The notes: generated by a model not told the origin, from the sequence alone. 64,000 bases of DNA from JANQOH01 sp965243325 (GCA_965243325.1 CBDEUQ010000003.1:2046001-2110000), one strand, 5' to 3'; positions 9,270 through 16,448 are shown, counted from the first letter of the stretch. Numbers and translations are program-made.

Positions 9270-10699
9270 GGGCGCTACCGCGGAGCCTCGCCGGCCGGCT
9301 CGCGCTCGTGCTGCTGCTGGCGCTCGTCGCGGCGCAGGGCATCGCCGTGTTCCTGTTCGCCGGCGAACGCGCCGCCGCCGTGCATCACGCCTATCGCGAG
9401 AACGTCGTCGCGCGGACGGCGACCGTCGTGCGCCTCATCCAGGGCACGCCGCCCGCGCTCCACGACTCCGTTGCCGCCGCGGCGCGAACGCGCTTCGTCC
9501 GCTATTCGCTGACCCCGGAGCCGGTCGTCGAGCACCTCGGCAGCGGCGAGCGGGCGGAAGCGATCGCCCGCGACCTCGCGCGCGCCCTCGGCGTCGACCG
9601 CGGCCGGGTGCGCATCGCCCCCCTGTGGCGGCCGCATCGACACGGCGAGCACGATGACGATGACGATCACGATGACGACGATCACGATGACGAGCATGAC
9701 GACGACGATGACGACGATCACGAGCGGCCGCGGTGGAAGCGGCACTGGTTCGCCGTTTCCATCGCCATGCCCGACGACGGCTGGCTCAACGTCCAGGTGG
9801 GACCGCCGCCCGGCGCCCGGCCATTCGGATGGACGTTTCTGCTCTCCTTCGCCCTGTCGGCGCTGGCGGTCGGCGGCGTCGCGGTGTGGGCGGCGCGGCG
9901 CCTGACGCGGCCGATGCGCCGTCTTGCCGATGCCGCCGATGCGCTCGGGCGGGGCGAGGATGTCGGCGACCTGCCGGAGGCGGGGCCGCTCGAGACGCGC
10001 CGGACCGTCCGCGCCTTCAACCGGATGCGTGACCGCATCGACCGTTTCGTCCGCGACCGCACGACGATGCTCGCGGCCATCTCGCACGATCTCCGGACGC
10101 CGATCGCGGGCCTGCGTCTCCAGGCCGAGTTCGTCGCCGATGAGGAGGTGCGCAAGAGGATCGCGTCCGGCCTCGACGAGATGCAACGGATGACCGAAGA
10201 GACGCTGGCATTCGCCCGCGAGGACATGACCCGCGAGGAGACGCGGACGGTGGACCTTCGCGCGCTCGTGGACAGCGTGGCGGCGGACCTCGCGGACCTC
10301 GGGCACGACGTATCGCTGGCCGACGGTGGGCGCGTGCTGGTGCGCTGCCGGCCGGCGGCCCTGCGCCGCGCCGTGGCGAACCTGCTCGAGAACGCCGCCG
10401 TCTACGGCAGGCGCGGCCGCGCCCGCATCGACCGGCCGGAAGGCGACGTCCGCGTCGCGGTCGACGACGAGGGGCCGGGGATCGCCGATGCCGACCTCGA
10501 GCGGGTTTTCGAGCCCTTCGTCAGGCTCGAGGGGTCGCGCAGCCGCGAGACCGGCGGCAGCGGGCTCGGCCTCGCCATCGCCCGCACCGTCGTCCGCGGC
10601 CACGGCGGCGACGTGCGGCTGGAGAACCGCAAGGAAGGCGGCCTGCGCGCGACCCTCACGCTGCCGCGCGCCGCGGTCGTCGAGGGCGGAGCGGCGTAG
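9266..10699 (+). CDS. Sensor histidine kinase with Asp/His-rich periplasmic loop
   Basis: This 477-residue inner-membrane kinase is the partner of the preceding regulator. Membrane helix 1 lies at about residues 10-32 and helix 2 at about 188-208, leaving a periplasmic domain of about 155 residues. Within it, residues 124-152 are almost only Asp and His, a plausible metal-binding tract. A HAMP-like region follows (LTRPMRRLADAADALGRGED), then the H-box AAISHDLRTPIAGLRLQ with phospho-His274, N-box RRAVANLLENAAVYG, G1 DDEGPGIAD, F-box FEPFVRLEG and G2 GSGLGLAIA. All catalytic boxes are intact. The low-complexity tract together with the neighbouring four-EF-hand protein suggests divalent cation sensing. 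Confidence 0.92.
   Translation: MRALPRSLAGRLALVLLLALVAAQGIAVFLFAGERAAAVHHAYRENVVARTATVVRLIQGTPPALHDSVAAAARTRFVRYSLTPEPVVEHLGSGERAEAIARDLARALGVDRGRVRIAPLWRPHRHGEHDDDDDHDDDDHDDEHDDDDDDDHERPRWKRHWFAVSIAMPDDGWLNVQVGPPPGARPFGWTFLLSFALSALAVGGVAVWAARRLTRPMRRLADAADALGRGEDVGDLPEAGPLETRRTVRAFNRMRDRIDRFVRDRTTMLAAISHDLRTPIAGLRLQAEFVADEEVRKRIASGLDEMQRMTEETLAFAREDMTREETRTVDLRALVDSVAADLADLGHDVSLADGGRVLVRCRPAALRRAVANLLENAAVYGRRGRARIDRPEGDVRVAVDDEGPGIADADLERVFEPFVRLEGSRSRETGGSGLGLAIARTVVRGHGGDVRLENRKEGGLRATLTLPRAAVVEGGAA
9635..9721 (+). repeat. GAY/CAC low-complexity tract encoding the Asp/His-rich loop
   Basis: About 87 bp consist almost entirely of GAT/GAC and CAC/CAT codons inside the kinase gene. Such trinucleotide tracts can change length by slippage in units of one codon without breaking the frame, so the size of the putative metal-binding loop may vary between strains. 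Confidence 0.7.
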
Positions 10700-10702
10700 G
10701 CC

Positions 10703-10849
10703 ATGCGATGTCCCGGCCCGTACTTCCATCCGCTGCAGGGTGACGGGGCAGGCCGCTACGCCGTACGCTTGACCGCCAACTACCGGGTCACGTTCGGATC
10801 GGGCGATGACGGCGCGGCAGACGTGGACATGGAGGACTATTGTCGATGA
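10703..10849 (+). pseudogene. HigB-type toxin, N-terminally truncated remnant
   Basis: Forty-eight codons encode the C-terminal half of a HigB/RelE-fold mRNA interferase. The fragment has the family core YFHPLQGDGAGRYAVRLTAN, then YRVTF and a terminal DMEDYCR, matching the usual HPLKGD-G-Y-V--N-RVTF---DY end. Intact HigB proteins are about 92 residues, so roughly the first 45 are missing. The same frame upstream is occupied by the kinase, which ends at 10699 with its own plausible C-terminus; the toxin 5' half therefore looks deleted rather than frameshifted. The first ATG (10703) may be fortuitous. The 3' end overlaps higA in the usual way. Toxicity is very unlikely. Confidence 0.75.
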
Positions 10850-11151
10850 TGGAGAGGCATCCTTCCGTGATGCCGGTGCATCCCGGAGAGATCCTGCGTG
10901 AGGATATTCTGCCCGCGGTTTCGATTACCGGAACGGCGATGGCAGCAGCGCTCGGGATCTCCGAGCAGACCCTTTACGACATCCTTGACGAAAAGCAGCC
11001 TGTGACGGCCGAGATGGCCGTGCGGTTCGGCAAGCTGTTCGGCAATGGCGCCCGCTTCTGGGCGACTCTCCAATGCCGCTACGATCTGGCAATTGCGGAA
11101 CGCTCCGTGGAGGTCTCGAATATCCCGACCCTCGAAGCGAGGGCGAGTTGA
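10846..11151 (+). CDS. higA: HigA-family antitoxin (XRE-type, HigA/VapI group)
   Basis: This DNA-binding antitoxin of about 101 residues begins near ATG 10846/10849, overlapping the toxin stop. It contains PVHPGEILREDILPA (about residues 12-26), the classical HigA opening, followed by a helix-turn-helix (GTAMAAALGISEQTLYDIL), VTAEMAVRFGKLFGNGARFW and a terminal YDLAIAE segment. All conserved elements are present and length is normal, so the antitoxin looks intact while its toxin is beheaded. It may persist as an autonomous repressor or as an anti-addiction gene. Confidence 0.88.
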   Translation: MMERHPSVMPVHPGEILREDILPAVSITGTAMAAALGISEQTLYDILDEKQPVTAEMAVRFGKLFGNGARFWATLQCRYDLAIAERSVEVSNIPTLEARAS

Positions 11152-11200
11152 CGCTCCGAAGGGGATGACGGTGTGTTCGCACCGTCACGGCAAGGAAGGG

Positions 11201-11320
11201 GTGGCGACATTCGCGCTCGTCTCTCAGGTGCTCAGTCAGTCGGCATGGACACCCGATGTTCTGGAGGAAAGGCAGCATGATTTGATCGGGCGGCTCAAAT
11301 CGGAATGGCGTCTTGGCTAA
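11201..11320 (+). pseudogene. C-terminal tail of an HNH/GmrSD-type (DUF1524-like) protein, remnant
   Basis: A 39-codon stretch reads ATFALVSQVLSQSAWTPDVL, then EERQHDLIGRLKSEWRLG and a stop. The pattern W-T-x-x-x-x-x-E-R-Q-x-x-L followed by a final Trp resembles the extreme C-terminus of DUF262/DUF1524 (GmrS-GmrD-like) and HNH nucleases of defence islands. No upstream portion is recognisable: the frame runs back through higA only as a shadow. It is probably the leftover of a deleted gene and marks this spot as a recombination scar. The family assignment is from memory of the motif and is tentative. Confidence 0.35.
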
Positions 11321-11517
11321 GCGCCGGGGTGCACTGTCGCCGATCGCTCCCCGATTGGCCTCGTTTGGGCAAGCCCCGGCGGCTCGGCAGGTGGGGAATG
11401 TACGGAGGAGCCGCCGGCCGTGGAGCCGCTGACTCGAAACGGTGGCAAGCGTCTGCCAGAGGTCGATGCTTTCCTCGTATGATCGTACCCTATGCCAAGC
11501 GGAAACCACACCAGTCA

Positions 11518-11525
11518 AGCCACTC
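11518..11525. repeat. Target-site duplication, left copy (AGCCACTC)
   Basis: The 8 bp AGCCACTC directly abut the left terminal repeat and recur exactly at 12806-12813 directly after the right terminal repeat. IS256-family elements make 8-9 bp duplications. A perfect copy indicates simple insertion without later rearrangement at this site. Confidence 0.9.
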
Positions 11526-11551
11526 GGTGACGTAAGAATTTATGTGTCAGG
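11526..11551. repeat. IS256-family left terminal inverted repeat
   Basis: Twenty-six bases beginning GGTGACGTAAGAATTTATGT and ending GTCAGG. They pair with the reverse complement of 12780-12805, with mismatches at about five positions in the outer half and a perfect inner 12 bp (TTATGTGTCAGG). Confidence 0.85.
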
Positions 11552-11604
11552 TGGGAAGGGGGTACTCCCTGTGGTGACGACAACCACAAACAGGAGCACC
11601 CCGC

Positions 11605-12798
11605 ATGTCCCAGCAAGCTGCGACGATCATGAGCCTACCCCAGGCCTTTGAGGTGGTGAAGGAGATGCAGGCAGGCGGACTGGACTGGGGCGAGGGCTAC
11701 CGCCCGCTCGGCCGCCAGGCGCTGGCCGAGATCATCGAGGGCCGGATGGCCGAGGCGGTGGATCGCTGGCTCGACAACCTCGACGCCGGCGCGATGCGCG
11801 ACCGGCGCAACGGGACCTACCGCCGCTGCCTGCTGAGCGAGCTCGGCGACATCGAGCTCAACGTGCCGCGCACCCGGCACTTCTGCCCGACCGGGGTTGT
11901 GAAGAGCTACGCAAGGCGCGCGCCGGAGATCGACCGTGCCATCCTGGCCGGCTTCGTGCTGGGGCTTTCGACGCGCAAGGTGGGCGAGGTCCTGCTGGCC
12001 CTGCTCGGGCGCCCGGTCTCGGCCGCGACGGTGAGCCGGGTCTCCAAGACGCTCGACATGGCGGTCGAGGCCTTCCACCGCAGGCCGCTGAAGAACGCCT
12101 ACAAGGCGCTGATGCTCGACGGCGTGGTGCTGGCCCGCAAGACCGGCGCCGGCGCGCTCAGGAGGCCGGTCCTGGTGGCGCTCGGCATCCGCCCCGACGG
12201 CAAGAAGGAGATCATCGACTTCCATCTCGCCGTCAGCGAAGGCGCCCGCGAGTGGGAAGTGTTCCTCAACCGGCTGTACCACCGCGGGCTCACCGGCGAA
12301 GGCCTTGAGATGATCTGCGTCGATGGCGGCAAGGGCCTGCTGGCTGCCTTGCCGTTCGTCTATCCCGGCATCCCGGTTCAGAGGTGCTGGGCGCACAAGA
12401 TGCGCAACATCCTCAACAAGGTCCGCAAGGCCGACCAGGAGGCCGTCAAGGCCGATGTCCACGCCGTCATGAATGCAAAGAGCCGCCGCAAGGCCCAGAG
12501 CGCCGCCCGACGCTTCGCCGACCGCTGGCAAAGCACCTACCCCAAGGCCGTCGCCTGCCTGCGCAGCGATCTCGACGAGCTGCTCACCTGCTTCCGCTAC
12601 CGGACCCTCGATGAGCGAAAGCGGGTCAGGACCACCAACGCCATCGAACGAAGGTTCCGGGAGGTCCGCAGACGAACCCGGCCCATGGGAACCTTCCAGG
12701 ACCGGACCTCAATGGACCGCGTCCTCTACGCGGTATTCATCCACGAAAACAAGTCTCAGGGAATCAGCACCCCCGTCTCCCTGACACATAACTCTTGA
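11605..12798 (+). CDS. IS256-family (mutator-type) transposase
   Basis: This 397-residue DDE transposase matches the usual IS256 length. The catalytic triad is visible: Asp in ALMLDGVVL, Asp in MICVDGGKGLLAAL and Glu in TTNAIERRFREVRRRTRPMG. The helical insertion between the second Asp and Glu, including RCWAHKMRNILNKV, is characteristic. The N-terminal part (GTYRRCLLSELGDIELNVPR, then the TRHF-PTGVV segment) is the family DNA-binding region. The stop codon at 12796-12798 lies within the right terminal repeat. No frameshift or missing residue is seen. Confidence 0.95.
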   Translation: MSQQAATIMSLPQAFEVVKEMQAGGLDWGEGYRPLGRQALAEIIEGRMAEAVDRWLDNLDAGAMRDRRNGTYRRCLLSELGDIELNVPRTRHFCPTGVVKSYARRAPEIDRAILAGFVLGLSTRKVGEVLLALLGRPVSAATVSRVSKTLDMAVEAFHRRPLKNAYKALMLDGVVLARKTGAGALRRPVLVALGIRPDGKKEIIDFHLAVSEGAREWEVFLNRLYHRGLTGEGLEMICVDGGKGLLAALPFVYPGIPVQRCWAHKMRNILNKVRKADQEAVKADVHAVMNAKSRRKAQSAARRFADRWQSTYPKAVACLRSDLDELLTCFRYRTLDERKRVRTTNAIERRFREVRRRTRPMGTFQDRTSMDRVLYAVFIHENKSQGISTPVSLTHNS

Positions 12799-12805
12799 CG
12801 TTACC
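12780..12805. repeat. IS256-family right terminal inverted repeat
   Basis: Read as reverse complement it begins GGTAACGTCAAGAGTTATGT and ends GTCAGG, mirroring the left end at 11526. It includes the last codons of the transposase gene. Confidence 0.85.
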
Positions 12806-12813
12806 AGCCACTC
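12806..12813. repeat. Target-site duplication, right copy (AGCCACTC)
   Basis: Exact copy of 11518-11525, immediately outside the right terminal repeat. It lies about 40 bp upstream of the start of the Ldh2-family gene, so the insertion separates that gene from any former upstream promoter. Confidence 0.9.
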
Positions 12814-12853
12814 ACCCTGCCGGCTTGCCGCGACGCTGTCTTGGGGACTCGGC

Positions 12854-13900
12854 ATGACACCTACTCCGGCGACGACGGCTGGACCGCGCCGCGTTCCCGT
12901 CGGCGAACTGAGCCCGATGGTCTCCGGCATCTTCCGCTCGGTCGGCATGTCGGACGAGGACGCGGACCTCATGGCGACCGCCCTGATCGCCTCCGACCTC
13001 AGGGGCGTTCCGTCTCATGGGGTGATCCACGTGCCCGGCTACGTGGGCCGGCTCACCACCGGCGGGGTCGACCCCAAGGGCCGCCCCGCGGTGGAACGCC
13101 GGAAGGGCGGCGCGCTGCGGATCGACGGCGGCAACAGCATGGGCCAGATCGGTAGCGCCTTCGCCATGGAACGGGCCATCGAGCAGGCGCGGGAGGTCGG
13201 CGTCGCCATGGCCACGGTCGGCAACTCCAACCACAGCGGCGCCATGGCCTTCTACGCCATGATGGCGCTGGAACACGACATGATCGGCATCGCGCTGTCC
13301 AATGCCGTGCCGACCATGGCGCCCTGGGGCGGGCGCGACCGCATCCTCGGCATCAACCCGATCGGGATTGCGATCCCCACCGATGCGGCGGCGCCGTTTG
13401 TGCTCGACGTTTCCTTCAGTGCGGTCTCGCGGAGCAAGATCGTCGTCCACCACCAGGGCGGCATGTCGCTCGAGGACGGCTGGGCGCTCGATGCCGAAGG
13501 GCGGCCGACGCAGGATGCGGCGGCGGCCCTCGAAGGGCTGCTGCTGCCCATCGGTGGCTACAAGGGGACGGGCCTCGCCATCGCCAGCGGGGTCCTGTGC
13601 ACGCTGCTGTCGGGGGCGGGCTTCGGCACCGATCTGGGGAGCCTCGAAGCCGGTGCCGTCGCCGGTGCCGACGGCCATGCGCTGCTGGCCGTCGACATCG
13701 GCGCCTTCGAGGACCCGGCCGCGTTCCGGGCCCGCATGACGGCGGTCCTCGACCGCATCAGGAACAGCAACCCGGCGCCCGGGGTCGATCGCATCACCTA
13801 TCCCGGCGAAGGGGGCCACGATCGGGCCCGGGCCAACCGCGCCGCCGGCGTCCCCCTCAGCGAGGACACCTGGTCGTCCCTCAAGGCTCTCTGCGACTGA
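12854..13900 (+). CDS. Ldh2-family (malate/L-lactate-type) dehydrogenase, copy 1
   Basis: This 348-residue NAD(P)-dependent 2-hydroxyacid dehydrogenase belongs to the Ldh2/AllD/MDH-type-2 family, distinct from classical Rossmann malate dehydrogenases. Family segments are DLRGVPSHGVIHVPGYVGRL with the catalytic His, GNSMGQIGSAFAMERAI, TVGNSNHSGAMAFYAMMAL and NAVPTMAPWGG-R-LGINPIGIAIP, then GYKGTGLAIASGVLCTLLSG. The start follows an IS256 insertion by about 40 bp. A second copy follows 3 bp after its stop. The substrate cannot be fixed from sequence: ureidoglycolate, malate, sulfolactate or another 2-hydroxyacid are options. A LarA-like remnant and a D-2-hydroxyacid dehydrogenase nearby support a hydroxyacid theme. 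Confidence 0.9.
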   Translation: MTPTPATTAGPRRVPVGELSPMVSGIFRSVGMSDEDADLMATALIASDLRGVPSHGVIHVPGYVGRLTTGGVDPKGRPAVERRKGGALRIDGGNSMGQIGSAFAMERAIEQAREVGVAMATVGNSNHSGAMAFYAMMALEHDMIGIALSNAVPTMAPWGGRDRILGINPIGIAIPTDAAAPFVLDVSFSAVSRSKIVVHHQGGMSLEDGWALDAEGRPTQDAAAALEGLLLPIGGYKGTGLAIASGVLCTLLSGAGFGTDLGSLEAGAVAGADGHALLAVDIGAFEDPAAFRARMTAVLDRIRNSNPAPGVDRITYPGEGGHDRARANRAAGVPLSEDTWSSLKALCD

Positions 13901-13903
13901 ACC

Positions 13904-14977
13904 GTGGCCCGGTATCCAGGATCCGAATCCGAATGCCGAATCGAGGTGGACCGGCTGTCGCGCCTTGTCGCCGACATCTTCGCAGGCTGCGGCATGGCGC
14001 CCGAGGACGCTGCCCTGCTGGCCGACTCCCTGGTCCAGGCGGACCTGCGCGGCATCCATTCCCACGGCGTGCTGCGGGTCCCCGACTACGTGGCCAAGCT
14101 CACGGCCGAAGGGGTCGACCCCCGCGGCCGGCCGACCGTGGTGAAGGACAACGGCGGTGCCCTCGTGGTCGATGGCGGCAACGCCATGGGCCAGATCGGC
14201 GGCGTCTTCGCCATGGACATGGCCATCGCGCGGGCCCGGGTCCACGGTGTCGCCGCGGTCGCGGTGGGGGGCAGCAACCACGCCGGCACCATGGACTACT
14301 ACGTGCGCCGAGCGATCGGCGCGGACATGATCGGCATCGCCACCACCAACGCCCTGCCGACGATGGCGCCGTGGGGCGGGATCGACAAGATCATCGGCCT
14401 CAACCCTATCGGGATCGGCATCCCCGGCGGCGCCGAGGGGCCGATCGTCCTCGATGTGGCGCTGGGCGCCACCGCCCACGGCAAGATCCGGGTCTACCGC
14501 CAGAAGGGCCTGCCTATACCTGCGGGGTGGGCCTTCGACGTCGAAGGCCAGCCGACCACCGATGCGGAAGTCGCCCTCGACGGCCTGATCCAACCGATCG
14601 GCGCCTTCAAGGGACTGGGCCTCGCCGTCTGCATGGGGGTTCTGTCGTCGCTGCTTTCGGGTGCCGGCTACGGGACCGAGTCGGGCAACATGGTCGACGG
14701 CGCCGCGGCGGGCCGCGACGGTCAATTCTACGTGGCCCTCAACGTCGGGGCATTCGAGGACCTGGATGCTTTCAAGGGACGGGTCGACGGCGTCATCCGC
14801 CAGGTCCGCACATCGCGCCGGGCCGAGGGGGTGGAGCGGCTGTACGCGCCCGGCATGCTCGAGGCCGAGATCGCCGCCCACAACGGCGCCCACGGCATCC
14901 CCCTCAACGAGGAAATCGTCGGCGGCCTGATCGAGGTCGCCGGCCGGTTCGGCGTCGCCCATGGCCTGGGCGCCTGA
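13904..14977 (+). CDS. Ldh2-family (malate/L-lactate-type) dehydrogenase, copy 2
   Basis: This 357-residue paralogue of the preceding gene shares the same framework: DLRGIHSHGVLRVPDYVAKL with the catalytic His, GNAMGQIGGVFAMDMAIARA, VGGSNHAGTMDYYVRRAI, TMAPWGGIDKIIGLNPIGIG and AFKGLGLAVCMGVLSSLLSG. The substrate-facing residues differ (Tyr-Tyr-Val-Arg-Arg against Phe-Tyr-Ala-Met-Met after the Asn-His motif), so the pair may have diverged in specificity or form a hetero-oligomer. GTG 13904 starts 3 bp after the upstream stop. The next gene starts directly after its TGA. Tandem retention suggests selection for both. Confidence 0.9.
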   Translation: MARYPGSESECRIEVDRLSRLVADIFAGCGMAPEDAALLADSLVQADLRGIHSHGVLRVPDYVAKLTAEGVDPRGRPTVVKDNGGALVVDGGNAMGQIGGVFAMDMAIARARVHGVAAVAVGGSNHAGTMDYYVRRAIGADMIGIATTNALPTMAPWGGIDKIIGLNPIGIGIPGGAEGPIVLDVALGATAHGKIRVYRQKGLPIPAGWAFDVEGQPTTDAEVALDGLIQPIGAFKGLGLAVCMGVLSSLLSGAGYGTESGNMVDGAAAGRDGQFYVALNVGAFEDLDAFKGRVDGVIRQVRTSRRAEGVERLYAPGMLEAEIAAHNGAHGIPLNEEIVGGLIEVAGRFGVAHGLGA

Positions 14978-16072
14978 ATGCCGATCCGCCTGACATACGG
15001 GGGGCGCCAGCGGTTCCGCTACCGCCACCACGACATCACGGTGCTCGGCCGGGTTCTGGGCGCCGGCTTTCCCGTCCGCCGGGCGCACTTCGATCTCAAC
15101 GGCAGCGGACCGCGGCCCTTCTACGTGGAGCAGGAGCCCGATCCCGGCATCGACTGGACGCAGGGCTACAAGAGCTCCCCGGGAGAGCTGCGATGCCGCG
15201 ACCAGGGCGAGTTCTGCATCGAGATCCCCGTCGACGACGACCGGCTGCAGGCCGGCGACAACAGCCTTTCCCTGACGGTGGAGGACGGGGCCGGGACGAC
15301 CCACGCGGCGGCGATGACCTTCGCCTGGTCGGCCGATCCGGTGCCGCTGCCGCTGGACCTGCGCGATCTGTCGTCCTACCGCTCGGTGCAGGAGATCGGG
15401 CAGGCCATCAACGGCGCCTTCGATTTCGATCCGGAGGCCAACCTCATCCGGTCGCGGGGCTCGGTGGCGCCGGATGCCTTCCTCCTTCTGGGCTCGCCCC
15501 ACGGCGGCCAGGAGGCGACCTACCGGGTCCGCTTCACCGAGACCGCGGGGGCCAAGTGGCTGGGGCTGTCCGATTTCTTCGCCGGCCTGACCGAGGGCGT
15601 GCCGCCGCGGGGCATAAAGGTCGGCTGGTGCAGCGCCGGCATGGCCGCCCTCAGTCCGACGGACGGCGGCCGCTCCTTCATGGCCTGGGGCGACCATTCC
15701 GGTGATCCCCGGGAATGGGCCGTCGCCACCAATCCGGCCGCGCCCGTCGCGGTGTCGCGGGACACGGCGTACCGGGTCCGCCACCAGATCTGTCGCCATA
15801 GCGGCGTGGGCCGCGTGCGCTACCGCCTGTGGCCGGAGGGCACGGCGGAGCCCGACGACTGGCTCTGCGTGGAGGAGGACAGACGGGTGCCGTCGGACCT
15901 GCCGCGCAACGAACGCGGCGGCTTCGGCCTGTTCCAGCACATGGGCCATCCCATCGAGTGGTCCGATATCCTGGTCACGCCCCATGAGCCCGATCCGCGC
16001 GACCGGCCCGGCACCGATTCGGCCGCCGCCCGCGAGCCGTTCCTGAAGCGCGACCGTCCGGGCGCGTTCTGA
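14978..16072 (+). CDS. Hypothetical two-domain beta-rich protein linked to the Ldh2 pair
   Basis: This 364-residue protein is not recognised. No signal peptide or membrane segment is seen. The N-terminal part (about 1-125) alternates hydrophobic strands with an Ig-like feel, including HFDLNGSGPRPFYVE and GDNSLSLTVEDGAG. The C-terminal part (about 145-345) contains TYRVRFTETAGAKWLGLSDF and FGLFQHMGHPIEWSDILVTP, suggestive of a concanavalin/laminin-G-like sandwich. ATG 14978 immediately follows the TGA of the second Ldh2 gene, so it is certainly co-translated with it. The tight linkage suggests a role in the same pathway, perhaps sugar-acid recognition, but that is inference. Confidence 0.7.
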   Translation: MPIRLTYGGRQRFRYRHHDITVLGRVLGAGFPVRRAHFDLNGSGPRPFYVEQEPDPGIDWTQGYKSSPGELRCRDQGEFCIEIPVDDDRLQAGDNSLSLTVEDGAGTTHAAAMTFAWSADPVPLPLDLRDLSSYRSVQEIGQAINGAFDFDPEANLIRSRGSVAPDAFLLLGSPHGGQEATYRVRFTETAGAKWLGLSDFFAGLTEGVPPRGIKVGWCSAGMAALSPTDGGRSFMAWGDHSGDPREWAVATNPAAPVAVSRDTAYRVRHQICRHSGVGRVRYRLWPEGTAEPDDWLCVEEDRRVPSDLPRNERGGFGLFQHMGHPIEWSDILVTPHEPDPRDRPGTDSAAAREPFLKRDRPGAF

Positions 16073-16081
16073 TACGGGGCG

Positions 16082-16318
16082 GTGACGGACTCGCCCACGT
16101 TTCCTGCCGTCCACCCGCCTCTCCTCGACGACGTCCCGTTGCCGCCGGTGATGCGGGTCGCCCTGCCGCAGCCCAAGGGCGAGCCGGTGGCGGACCTGGA
16201 AGGCGCTATCGCCCGCGCCTCGCCGGCGCGGCCAGGCCCAGGTCCTGGAACGCCTCGGGGTCTCGGACGCGACCATGGGCGGACGGTCCGCGCCACCATG
16301 GAGGCGGTCGAGAGGTGA
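16082..16318 (+). pseudogene. LarA-like (DUF2088 lactate-racemase family) remnant with deletion and frameshift
   Basis: The 5' part encodes MTDSPTFPAVHPPLLDDVPL, then PPVMRVALPQPKGEPVADLE, resembling the N-terminus of LarA-like nickel-pincer racemases (DUF2088). After about 50 codons the frame jumps: AQVLERLGVSDATMG is readable in another frame at about 16236-16280, and the first frame resumes with VRATMEAVER at 16286-16315 before a stop. In intact homologues about 50 residues would lie between the N-terminal helix and the VLERLG segment, so an internal deletion plus a frameshift explains the pattern. The rest of the gene is absent. It probably belonged to the 2-hydroxyacid cluster. The family call is tentative. 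Confidence 0.5.
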
Positions 16319-16448
16319 AGTGAAACGCCTCGACAAGCTGCGCAAGGGCGGCCCGTCCACGCGCTTGAGAACTGCCATTCCTGGGACAGTTTCCGCCGTT
16401 GGAACTGTGGCGCTGGGCTTTATGCGGTGAGTGAACGAACGGCTTGCC

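Larger units (their letters stand above)
11152..11525. other. Scar region between higA and the insertion sequence
   Basis: About 370 bp without an intact gene. It contains the HNH-like tail at 11201-11320. The remaining bases (11321-11525) show no recognisable coding sequence or regulatory motif and end with the target-site copy of the insertion sequence. Composition is visibly less GC-rich than the flanking genes. Confidence 0.6.
11526..12805. mobile_element. Complete IS256-family insertion sequence, 1280 bp
   Basis: The element has imperfect 26-bp terminal inverted repeats (11526-11551 and 12780-12805, about 21 of 26 positions matching when one end is reverse-complemented; both carry TTATGTGTCAGG), one transposase gene (11605-12798) and an 8-bp direct repeat of target DNA on both sides. 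All parts needed for transposition look intact, so the copy is probably recent and active. Removing the element and one AGCCACTC copy restores the pre-insertion junction between the HNH-tail scar and the leader of the Ldh2-family gene at 12854. Confidence 0.9.

Noticed and set aside
9654..9905. Plus-strand frame of almost only Met/Thr/Ile (MTMTITMTTITM...) inside the kinase gene
   Set aside because: It is the out-of-frame reading of the GAY/CAC tract and lies fully within an intact histidine kinase gene.
16320..16430. 36-codon GTG frame (VKRLDKLRKGG...) after the LarA-like remnant
   Set aside because: No family or conserved pattern recognised; probably random frame in a decayed region.
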